Assembly (NCBI GenBank): GCA_017620435.1
Contig: JAFZQL010000097.1
Span: forward strand, 1-5,643
Direction of reading: 5' to 3'
Length of the DNA stretch: 5,643 bases
Source of the DNA: Erysipelotrichaceae bacterium
Lineage (GTDB): Bacteria; Bacillota_I; Bacilli_A; Erysipelotrichales; Erysipelotrichaceae
Position 1 is the stretch's first letter, and the number at the start of each line of letters is the position of its first letter. This document shows, in pieces, positions 1-5,037 of this stretch. A program made the position numbers and the translations under genes. Under the pieces are notes generated by a model. That model saw only the letters and a list, made by a program, of their open reading frames with translations. It did no database searches and had not been told where the DNA came from.

Positions 1-1
1 C

Positions 2-1282
2 GGATCCTACGATGCAGACTTCTCCAACGACTTAGATTACTTCATTCATGAACACAAAGTCTCGATTGATTACAACGCCATGACAGGCTGCGTTCTCTAC
101 GAGGCGAAAGAAGATCCCGGAGAATGCCTGGACAACGTGGACCTTGATACAGGAAAGATGGATCCGGACTACCACGATCAGAAGTTCCTCGATCTGAAGG
201 AGAGTCTTTTGATAGGATCCTATGACGATTCCTATTTCAGAAAGATCCATGTTCTGGGGAAATATACCGTCTTCAAGTATGAGAAGGTTGGGGAACATGA
301 AGAGACACAGAACGGCAAGACGGTCACAGTGGAAGACTATGACTGGGTCTACTATCCAGAGATCAAAAGAGGCAAATGCGTTGAAGACGATACCACCGCC
401 TGCAACATCATCCTGGAAGATGAATGGGTATATCCGTACCGGGAGATCACTTTCAGCATGATCAGGAACTATGGACTCAATGTGGATCCGGAATCCTACG
501 AGATCAGCTTCAACACCAATCAGGTATGGCAGGGAGACATGCTCTATGCATTCTCCAAGGGAACAGTCCTGAAAGCAAGTTCGAAGGAGATCCTGCTGCA
601 GATCGATGGAAACGACATCGATCTCTACGCCAGATACGAATCAAAGGACGGATGGCTGGAGCCGATGTTTAAAGCAGGAGAGATCGTCGAGGCTACTGAA
701 GTGATCGGCTATTCCGAAGGGGAGACGAAACTGTCTGTCTATAACTCTTCTAATGAATACATCAATCCTGCACTGTTCGCTTTCGGATCGGATTACTATC
801 CGGGACTGGGCAACGGAACGATCATCATCGGAATGGAGGACTTCGCGCCAGACTTCTCCAACAAGAAGATGTGGTACGGACCGAAGAACGGAGGGATCAA
901 TCCGTATGGCGATAATCACATGGGACAATGCACATGGTTTGCCTGGGGACTCTTCTACCAGCATTACGGCTTCGATCCGGGATTCAGGGGAAGAGGACAG
1001 AATGCTGCCTATGATGCCTACCAGCACCTGAAGGACCAGGGATGGACATTCACGAAATCTCCGACACCCGGATCCATCTTCTCAACGACCAACTTCAACC
1101 ATACCGGGATCGTAGCCGGCGTTATCGACGAGGATACCATGGTGATTGTCGAAGCGAACTTCAACCATAAGAACGATACGTTCGAAGAATTCATCTCGTT
1201 GCCGGACTGGGCAAGGAGGATCGTATCGACGCACCAGTACAAGAAAGGAGTGGGCTATGTATACTGCAATCCACCGCAGTAA
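2..1282 (+). CDS. CHAP-domain peptidoglycan hydrolase with degenerate M23-like domain, 5' partial
   Basis: The reading frame is open to the left edge of the window, so the start is missing; the ATG at 80 is internal and used here only for numbering. The C-terminal part (about residues 265-396) is a CHAP domain: GQCTWFAW gives the nucleophile Cys284, HTGIVAGV gives His341, and the VEANFN strand gives the third polar residue (Glu358 or Asn360). CHAP enzymes cut peptidoglycan as amidases or endopeptidases outside the membrane. Residues about 150-235 read like an M23/LytM beta fold (KGTVLKAS, IDLYARYES, FKAGEIVEATEVIGYSEG, EYINPALF), but the metal-binding histidines are absent: the position of the usual HLH reads KLS. 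I infer a conjugation wall-remodelling enzyme, because it sits just before a relaxase operon. The region before residue 150 is not recognised. A phage-type lysin is the main alternative. Its transcription probably ends at the terminator at 1380-1407. Confidence 0.8.
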   Translation, partial: GSYDADFSNDLDYFIHEHKVSIDYNAMTGCVLYEAKEDPGECLDNVDLDTGKMDPDYHDQKFLDLKESLLIGSYDDSYFRKIHVLGKYTVFKYEKVGEHEETQNGKTVTVEDYDWVYYPEIKRGKCVEDDTTACNIILEDEWVYPYREITFSMIRNYGLNVDPESYEISFNTNQVWQGDMLYAFSKGTVLKASSKEILLQIDGNDIDLYARYESKDGWLEPMFKAGEIVEATEVIGYSEGETKLSVYNSSNEYINPALFAFGSDYYPGLGNGTIIIGMEDFAPDFSNKKMWYGPKNGGINPYGDNHMGQCTWFAWGLFYQHYGFDPGFRGRGQNAAYDAYQHLKDQGWTFTKSPTPGSIFSTTNFNHTGIVAGVIDEDTMVIVEANFNHKNDTFEEFISLPDWARRIVSTHQYKKGVGYVYCNPPQ

Positions 1283-1295
1283 TGCCATTTCATAT

Positions 1296-1330
1296 CTTAC
1301 GAATTCAGTGTTTCCGCACTGATTCGTAAG
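1296..1330. repeat. Inverted repeat 1 (15-base arms, one bulge)
   Basis: Left arm CTTACGAATTCAGTG (1296-1310) pairs with CACTGATTCGTAAG (1317-1330), with one unpaired T in the left arm and a loop of six bases. No T tract follows on the + strand, so it is not a typical terminator. It begins 13 bases after the hydrolase stop codon. Its role is unknown: it could be part of oriT or a 3' end stabiliser of the hydrolase mRNA. Confidence 0.75.
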
Positions 1331-1339
1331 CAAGATAAA

Positions 1340-1371
1340 GGGTTTGTACTACATGTCTGTACTACAAACCC
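1340..1371. repeat. Inverted repeat 2 (14-base arms, one mismatch)
   Basis: Arms 1340-1353 and 1358-1371 start GGGTTTGTA and end TACAAACCC; they pair at 13 of 14 positions around a 4-base loop, with a C/C mismatch at 1349/1362. Because of the internal layout the sequence also holds two direct copies of GTACTACA (1346 and 1359, 13 bases apart). No T-run follows. The strong hairpin with shared motifs fits a relaxase or accessory protein binding hairpin at oriT. Confidence 0.8.
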
Positions 1372-1379
1372 ATTTGAAC

Positions 1380-1407
1380 AACTCAGCTCTGCTGAGTTTT
1401 TGCTTTA
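1380..1407 (+). terminator. Rho-independent terminator after the hydrolase gene
   Basis: An 8-bp stem AACTCAGC / GCTGAGTT with a three-base loop (TCT) is followed at once by further T residues (TTTGCTTTATTT). It lies about 100 bases after the stop codon of the hydrolase and would separate that transcript from the relaxase operon. Confidence 0.8.
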
Positions 1408-1444
1408 TTTAAGCCATTTCTCGTATATCGAGACAAATTCTTTT

Positions 1445-1466
1445 TGTAGTACAGATCAGTACTACA
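1445..1466. repeat. Inverted repeat 3 (TGTAGTAC / GTACTACA)
   Basis: Perfect 8-base arms TGTAGTAC (1445-1452) and GTACTACA (1459-1466) flank the six bases AGATCA. The arms are the same 8-mer found twice in inverted repeat 2, and the copy at 1459 lies exactly 100 bases from the copy at 1359. The shared motif suggests one protein binds both sites, for example the relaxase or the ribbon-helix-helix protein encoded next. Confidence 0.75.
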
Positions 1467-1492
1467 GAACGTATGAAACAAACCGGAAAAGA

Positions 1493-1517
1493 GAATTGTA
1501 GCAAGTTGCTACAATTC
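1493..1517. promoter_or_regulatory. Palindromic operator candidate, distal copy
   Basis: A perfect 25-base palindrome (12-base arms around G1505) with the core TTGTAGCAAGTTGCTACAA. The same 19-base core recurs 35 bases downstream. Its place upstream of a ribbon-helix-helix gene suggests that this protein binds here to repress its own operon or to build the relaxosome. The TACAAT inside it could double as a -10 element, but no good -35 is present. Confidence 0.65.
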
Positions 1518-1529
1518 GGATTCCATACA

Positions 1530-1550
1530 TTTGTAGCAAGTTGCTACAAA
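1530..1550. promoter_or_regulatory. Palindromic operator candidate, proximal copy
   Basis: A perfect 21-base palindrome (10-base arms around G1540) whose central 19 bases are identical to the copy centred on 1505. It ends 8 bases before the Shine-Dalgarno sequence of the accessory gene. A protein bound here would block transcription or elongation into the operon; in RNA it would form a hairpin just upstream of the ribosome site. Confidence 0.65.
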
Positions 1551-1571
1551 ACGAAAAAGAGAGGACATAAC

Positions 1572-2069
1572 ATGAAAAGAAGTGAAAAGACAACATCAAT
1601 AAGATTCAATCCGGATATCGATTATAAACTCGCTTGGCTAAGGGAAGAGGACGAGAGAACTTCCAGGCGAACTGGAGTAAATCCCAGGAACAGGACCCAG
1701 ATTATCGAGGAAGCGGTCAAACTCTACTATTTCAAGAAGCTCAATGAAACACAGGATGCGGATGTTGTTGAGAGAATCAATGAACTGATTACCGATCAGG
1801 TTAAGGCGGCAATGAATGTGGTCCTTAGGGATATAGAAGAGATCCTGTTTCTGGCTATAAAGAACGATCTGGGCAACAAAGTTTTTTACAGAAGTCCCAG
1901 TGTACTTCCAGCGCCGGAAAGTAGACAGGAGGCGATCGATGTCATTACTGAAGAGGAATCCAGATGGGATATGGCTCTTGAGGAATATATGCACATCAAG
2001 TGGAAAAGTGAAGATGTACACACGCATGTAATAACGGAAGACGACGATGAAGAGGAGGATGAGGAATAA
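1572..2069 (+). CDS. Ribbon-helix-helix relaxosome accessory protein, 165 aa
   Basis: I chose the ATG at 1572 because GAGAGGA (1559-1565) sits 6 bases before it; the in-frame ATG at 1473 has no ribosome site and its extension would be coded by the palindromes. Residues 7-13 (TTSIRFN) read as the DNA-contacting beta strand, about 14-30 as the first helix, and about 39-57 (RNRTQIIEEAVKLYYFKKL) as the second helix of a ribbon-helix-helix fold. Residues 60-100 look helical. The tail (154-165) is almost all Asp and Glu (DDDEEEDEE). Small proteins of this type precede MOBL relaxases in pLS20-like plasmids, where they bind oriT and assist nicking. The stop overlaps the relaxase start (TAATG), so the two genes form a coupled operon. 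Exact family is not certain; a plain transcriptional autoregulator is the alternative, and both roles may apply. Confidence 0.75.
   Translation: MKRSEKTTSIRFNPDIDYKLAWLREEDERTSRRTGVNPRNRTQIIEEAVKLYYFKKLNETQDADVVERINELITDQVKAAMNVVLRDIEEILFLAIKNDLGNKVFYRSPSVLPAPESRQEAIDVITEEESRWDMALEEYMHIKWKSEDVHTHVITEDDDEEEDEE
2052..2058 (+). promoter_or_regulatory. Ribosome binding site of the relaxase inside the accessory gene
   Basis: GAGGAGG lies within the codons for the acidic tail of the accessory protein, 10 bases before the relaxase ATG at 2069. The overlapping TAATG and this site support the relaxase start and translational coupling. Confidence 0.75.
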
Positions 2070-3289
2070 TGCCTATACAGTTTATCAACAAGGCCAGATA
2101 CTTCAGGATAGGGCAGTCAGCACCTAAGAACAGCTGCTTCAAGGGAACTGTCACGCCGCAGTCGATTTTCGGAGGAGCAGGAAGCTACTTCGATTACACA
2201 GAGCGCTATGCTGGAAAGGAAGCTGATTCCCTGATGGACTATACAGGAAGATACGGATATACCGTTTCATCTGAAGGGAATCTGGATACGCGAGAGAAGA
2301 TCGAAGCTTTCAAGGAAAAAGGAATCGAAGCCCTTAGCAAAGACGGAGCAATCTGCTATGAATTCGTTCTGAGCATGAAAGACTATGATACAGCATCAAA
2401 TTACAATATCGTGAACCAGGAGCAGTTTTCATCCGTTATCAAAACAATCATGCCTTCCTATCTGAAGTCGATCGGTCTGGATCCAGGCAATGTCTCCTGG
2501 TGGGAGGACTTTCATCCGGAGAACAGGACCAGCACTATCCCGCATCCTCATGTCCATATCCTTTTCTTTGAGAATGAGCCTTCAGGATCTTTCGACAGGA
2601 CCTATGGCAAACTTCCGAAGAAAAGTCTGGACGACTTCAAGAGGATGTTTGCAAACCAGCTTCTGAAAAGAGAATATTCCGGAAGATATAGCGAGCTTTT
2701 CAGGGATATCAATGTTTCCAGGCGGAACATCCTGGATAAAACAAAGCATACCGATCTCAGCAAAGTGAAAAGCGTAAAAGATCTTTATGCTGTCCTCCCT
2801 TCTTCCGGAAGGCTTCAGATCAATTCTGTCAACATGATCCCCTACAGAGAAGCGGTATTGAATGTTGTGGATAGTCTTTTGAAGTCTAAGGAGTGCAAGG
2901 ATGAATGGAATAATTATCTGACTGCTTTGGATCGGTATGAATCCGAAATAAATGCAAAGGCAGGTGGAAATGTTTCATCAAGGAAAGAGACAGAGATCGT
3001 CAAAATAAAGGAACAGATTGCCAATACTGTTCTTTCCGGAAGAAAGGGATACGAGAAAGAAAACAGCTATGAGAAGATCCTGGAAAACAGAAACCACAGG
3101 GAGATCGAGGGAGACAAAGGAAGAGTATACAAAGATACAGATATCGTTCGGTCAAGGCTGTCCGGAAGGAATTCCTCTCTTCCGGTAAAAAGGATGATCA
3201 ATGGCCTGCTGGCCCAGAGACAAAGAGAAATCGAAAACGAGATCGAGCAGTATCTGAATCAGGGCAAGGACTATTCCATGAGCCTGTAG
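2069..3289 (+). CDS. MOBL/MobP2-type relaxase, 406 aa
   Basis: A DNA relaxase nicks one strand at oriT through an active-site tyrosine and leads it into the recipient. The key evidence is a histidine cluster with HPEN at 149-152 and HPHVHILFFE at 159-168, matching the metal-binding HxH motif of relaxases, most like the MOBL group of Bacillota, whose pLS20 member is of similar length. The N-terminal segment SYFDYTERYAGKEAD (39-53) and DYTGRYGYT (57-65) has the spacing of the tyrosine-containing motifs of that group, so Tyr43, Tyr58, Tyr62 or Tyr64 may be the nucleophile; I cannot choose. The C-terminal half (about 220-400) is charged, mostly helical and not diagnostic. It is coupled to the upstream accessory gene and followed by a terminator. 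No truncation is seen. The relaxase call is firm; the exact family is less sure. Confidence 0.82.
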   Translation: MPIQFINKARYFRIGQSAPKNSCFKGTVTPQSIFGGAGSYFDYTERYAGKEADSLMDYTGRYGYTVSSEGNLDTREKIEAFKEKGIEALSKDGAICYEFVLSMKDYDTASNYNIVNQEQFSSVIKTIMPSYLKSIGLDPGNVSWWEDFHPENRTSTIPHPHVHILFFENEPSGSFDRTYGKLPKKSLDDFKRMFANQLLKREYSGRYSELFRDINVSRRNILDKTKHTDLSKVKSVKDLYAVLPSSGRLQINSVNMIPYREAVLNVVDSLLKSKECKDEWNNYLTALDRYESEINAKAGGNVSSRKETEIVKIKEQIANTVLSGRKGYEKENSYEKILENRNHREIEGDKGRVYKDTDIVRSRLSGRNSSLPVKRMINGLLAQRQREIENEIEQYLNQGKDYSMSL

Positions 3290-3301
3290 AAGGCTGAATA
3301 A

Positions 3302-3365
3302 AACAAATAGCACAGAGGCAAGCCGACAATGCTATTAGTCGGTTTTTAAGTATCGGCTGTTTGTT
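3302..3365. repeat. Large imperfect dyad between relaxase and recombinase
   Basis: An outer 10-bp stem, AACAAATAGC (3302-3311) with GCTGTTTGTT (3356-3365), including one G-T pair, is nearly concentric with the inner terminator stem (centres near 3333). Competing pairings exist: AATAGCA (3306-3312) with TGCTATT (3330-3336), and AGCCGA (3321-3326) with TCGGCT (3353-3358). It could be a protein-binding dyad, an extended terminator, or a switchable RNA structure; which is unknown. Confidence 0.55.
3321..3347 (+). terminator. Rho-independent terminator after the relaxase gene
   Basis: CCGAC (3323-3327) pairs with GTCGG (3338-3342), extended inward by AAT/ATT around GCT with one bulged A, and is followed by TTTTT (3343-3347). 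It lies about 30 bases after the relaxase stop codon and separates the relaxase operon from the recombinase gene. Confidence 0.7.
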
Positions 3366-3369
3366 AGAT

Positions 3370-3410
3370 TATGATTGCCAAAACTTGAAATGGAATTCAT
3401 ATAAGGAGGT
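3370..3410 (+). promoter_or_regulatory. Recombinase leader: weak promoter candidate and strong ribosome binding site
   Basis: AAGGAGGT at 3403-3410 is a near-perfect Shine-Dalgarno sequence 9 bases before the recombinase ATG and fixes that start. TATGAT at 3370-3375 is a good -10 hexamer, but no clear -35 lies at the right distance. TTGCCA (3375-3380) with CATATA 17 bases on is a second, weak option. The ribosome site is firm; the promoter is tentative. Confidence 0.5.
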
Positions 3411-3419
3411 AATTAATCT

Positions 3420-4709
3420 ATGATTAAGATTTTTGGCTATGTGAGAGAAAGCACGGTGCAACAGGCTTTCTTCGGTTACAACATCGAAGAGCAGAAGAGG
3501 GTAATTACTGAATACTGCAAATACCATTATCAGGATTATGAGCTTGAGATCTTCACAGAAATGGGAAAATCTGCCAGATCTCTAAATCGACCAGAACTGC
3601 AGAATCTACTGGATACGGTCAAAAAGGCAAAGGCTGATAAAGTGGTGTTCCACAGTCTGGACAGGCTTACAAGAGATATAAAGGACTTATACATGCTGAT
3701 CGAATTCTTTGACAAGAACAAGATCGAACTCGTATCCGTAATGGAGAGTTTGGATCTGAGCACTGCCATAGGTAGATCGCATGTTTTTAATTCCGGTGTA
3801 TATGCACAACTTGAATCGGAAAGAACTTCTGAAAGAACGATCCGAGCGTATAAGCAGGCTATTGTTGAAGGCAAGTATCCTTTTCCAAGATGTCCGCTCG
3901 GTTATGACAAGATCGACAAGAAACTGTATCCCAGCGAGGACAAGCAGCAGTTGGAGATCATTAATTTCATCTTCAGCAATATCGCATCTAATACGTTAAA
4001 TTATGTGGAAGTTTCTGAGCAGATCAAAAAGAAGTTCAACTACATCATGAAGGACGACACTGTCAGAGATACAGTGAATAATAAACTCTATATCGGAGTA
4101 ATGGAATATCGAGGAATTGTCAACGAGAATTATTGTGAGCCTCTCGTCTCCAAGGAAGTATTTGAGAAGGCCATAAAAAATTGCAAAGTAAAAAAGAAAT
4201 CTCACTGGCGTGTCAATTATCTTTTCAAGAACAAGGTAACATGTGGAAACTGCAGATGTATGATGATTCAGACTTCAGGCAAAGGGAAATACAAAAAAGT
4301 ATATCCATACTACAGATGTCCTGTCTGCAAAAGATATGCTTCAGAAGACAAACTGCTAGAAGAGAACAAGGTATATCTGCAGAAACTGACGAACGAATAC
4401 TTCAATGACTCGTCTGGTTTGAATGAAAAAAAGTCTGAACTGGAAAAAATAAAGAAAAAACAGAAGAATCTGACCGAGAATGCAAAACGCGATCTTATTG
4501 ATGTAGATACTTTTTATGACGTATTCATCCATTACAGCAGCCAGATTGAAAACCTTGAAGATCAGATAGAAACAATCAATCTGAAGAATAGCTATTTCGG
4601 TAATCTTGACACAAACATGCAGAAGGAGATTATTAACAAATATGTTACAGAACTGCAGGTAAGTTTCTCGCCGAAGAAATACAAGAGCAAACTGTTTTAT
4701 AGTTATTGA
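3420..4709 (+). CDS. Large serine recombinase (integrase/excisionase type), 429 aa
   Basis: The N-terminal resolvase domain (about 1-145) has the motif YVRESTVQQ with catalytic Ser11, GYNIEEQ, the SARSLNRPELQ segment with Arg57, and SLDRLTRDIKDL with Arg82 and Arg85. The linker GKYPFPRCPLGYD (151-163) leads into a recombinase domain, then a zinc ribbon with CGNC (275-278) and CPVC (300-303), then a charged coiled coil (about 330-388) of the kind that controls integration direction. These enzymes join attP and attB through Ser-linked double-strand breaks around a two-base core. At 429 residues it is shorter than many family members but has every core module. It is preceded by its own leader and terminator-separated from the relaxase, and sits at the probable right end of the element, so it is likely its integrase. 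The gene is visibly more AT-rich than the two before it. A DNA-inverting role is the main alternative. Confidence 0.9.
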   Translation: MIKIFGYVRESTVQQAFFGYNIEEQKRVITEYCKYHYQDYELEIFTEMGKSARSLNRPELQNLLDTVKKAKADKVVFHSLDRLTRDIKDLYMLIEFFDKNKIELVSVMESLDLSTAIGRSHVFNSGVYAQLESERTSERTIRAYKQAIVEGKYPFPRCPLGYDKIDKKLYPSEDKQQLEIINFIFSNIASNTLNYVEVSEQIKKKFNYIMKDDTVRDTVNNKLYIGVMEYRGIVNENYCEPLVSKEVFEKAIKNCKVKKKSHWRVNYLFKNKVTCGNCRCMMIQTSGKGKYKKVYPYYRCPVCKRYASEDKLLEENKVYLQKLTNEYFNDSSGLNEKKSELEKIKKKQKNLTENAKRDLIDVDTFYDVFIHYSSQIENLEDQIETINLKNSYFGNLDTNMQKEIINKYVTELQVSFSPKKYKSKLFYSY

Positions 4710-4822
4710 TCATAGAATCATGGATAATGTTTAGAAAGAGAAAGTGAGTACCCATGTTATAACTCGAACTTTTATAGTAAAACCCCCTTAGGATACATTG
4801 TTTATAGTCTGTCTCTTATAGT
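4697..4822 (+). repeat. Four direct copies of TTATAGT
   Basis: TTATAGT occurs at 4697-4703 (in the last recombinase codons), 4772-4778, 4802-4808 and 4816-4822. The first two are extended to TTTTATAGT. Spacings are 75, 30 and 14 bases. They could be binding sites for an element protein such as an excisionase, or simple AT-rich recurrence. Confidence 0.5.
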
Positions 4823-4898
4823 ATTGAATATTGAAAACAGATGAAAACATGGTAATATGTTGGTGTAAACAGCAAATTCTTTTAGTTCGTATAAAACA

Positions 4899-4922
4899 GG
4901 GGAAAAGTTAGTTTTAATCCCC
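4899..4922. repeat. G-run/C-run hairpin
   Basis: GGGGA (4899-4903) pairs with TCCCC (4918-4922), with AAA/TTT pairing inside after a two-base bulge. Read on the minus strand it is followed by TGTTTTAT, so it could be a weak terminator against transcription from the right. On the + strand it is followed by CCTATGG, with no T tract. Confidence 0.4.
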
Positions 4923-4944
4923 CCTATGGCACCAAATTATATTG

Positions 4945-4987
4945 TATAGGGTATATAAATCAAAGAAAACAGAAAATATACCCTCTA
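4945..4987. repeat. Inverted repeat TATAGGGTATAT / ATATACCCTCTA
   Basis: Arms 4945-4956 and 4976-4987 match at 11 of 12 positions, the inner nine (AGGGTATAT / ATATACCCT) perfectly, around a purine-rich 19-base spacer. The total of 43 bases is in the range of serine integrase attachment sites, and it abuts the -35 box of the ATPase gene. It could instead be an operator for that gene. Confidence 0.55.
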
Positions 4988-4989
4988 AA

Positions 4990-5018
4990 TTGACATATTT
5001 TAATACCTCGGTTATGAT
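4990..5018 (+). promoter_or_regulatory. Sigma-A-type promoter of the ATPase gene
   Basis: TTGACA (4990-4995) is a perfect -35 hexamer, followed after exactly 17 bases by TATGAT (5013-5018), one mismatch from the -10 consensus. Transcription would start near 5025, giving a leader of only about 13 bases before the ATG at 5038. Confidence 0.8.
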
Positions 5019-5032
5019 TTAACTGAGGTATT
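5002..5032. promoter_or_regulatory. Palindrome over the -10 box and ribosome binding site
   Basis: Arms 5002-5014 and 5020-5032 pair over 13 positions (AATACCTCGGTTA with TAACTGAGGTATT, one G-T pair) around five bases. It covers the -10 box, the predicted transcription start and the GAGGT ribosome site (5025-5029). As DNA it may be an operator. As RNA it could form only in transcripts entering from upstream, where it would hide the ribosome site or act as a terminator before TTGTT. Confidence 0.65.
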
Positions 5033-5037
5033 TTGTT

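Larger units (their letters stand above)
1283..1571. other. Non-coding, palindrome-rich region; candidate origin of transfer (oriT) and operator
   Basis: This 289-base gap lies directly upstream of a relaxosome accessory gene and a relaxase gene, which is where oriT usually sits in such modules. It contains five inverted repeats and one terminator, listed separately. An 8-base motif GTACTACA occurs three times directly (1346, 1359, 1459) and once inverted (1445-1452). A TTTGTA or ATTGTA core recurs at 1343, 1443, 1495 and 1530. Relaxosomes of Gram-positive elements use such repeats for relaxase and accessory protein binding. The assignment as oriT is inference from position and structure; no nic site can be named from sequence alone. 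No convincing promoter hexamer pair was found for the downstream gene. Confidence 0.55.
4710..4989. other. AT-rich non-coding region, probable element right end
   Basis: No open reading frame with a ribosome site was found on either strand in these 280 bases. Besides the TTATAGT copies it holds the palindrome GTTATAAC (4756-4763), a tandem TATTGAA (4822-4835), a repeated TGAAAACA (4832 and 4842), a small hairpin AACAT/ATGTT (4846-4861), and the two larger inverted repeats listed separately. It lies between the recombinase and a gene with no clear link to mobility, so one attachment site probably falls here; the exact junction cannot be seen without the other end or an empty site. No clear terminator for the recombinase gene was found. 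Confidence 0.5.

Noticed and set aside
641..1333. Minus-strand open frames opposite the hydrolase gene
   Set aside because: They overlap well-supported CHAP coding sequence and show no ribosome site or recognisable protein motif.
1340..1550. CRISPR-like array from the repeated short motifs
   Set aside because: The repeats are short, partly inverted, unevenly spaced and not separated by spacers of constant length; binding sites explain them better.
1473..1571. N-terminal extension of the accessory protein from ATG 1473
   Set aside because: It has no ribosome site and would be encoded by the two palindromes, while ATG 1572 has a good ribosome site and begins the recognisable fold.
4809..4820. 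CTGTCTCTTATA, identical to the first 12 bases of a Tn5 mosaic end as used in sequencing adapters
   Set aside because: The match stops after 12 bases and the sequence continues as ordinary AT-rich spacer with the local TTATAGT repeat, so adapter contamination or a Tn5 end is unlikely.
4899..4935. tRNA or tmRNA 3' end suggested by a C-run followed by TATGGCACCA
   Set aside because: No TTCGA-type T loop and no matching acceptor strand or anticodon arm lies upstream, so the CCA is chance.
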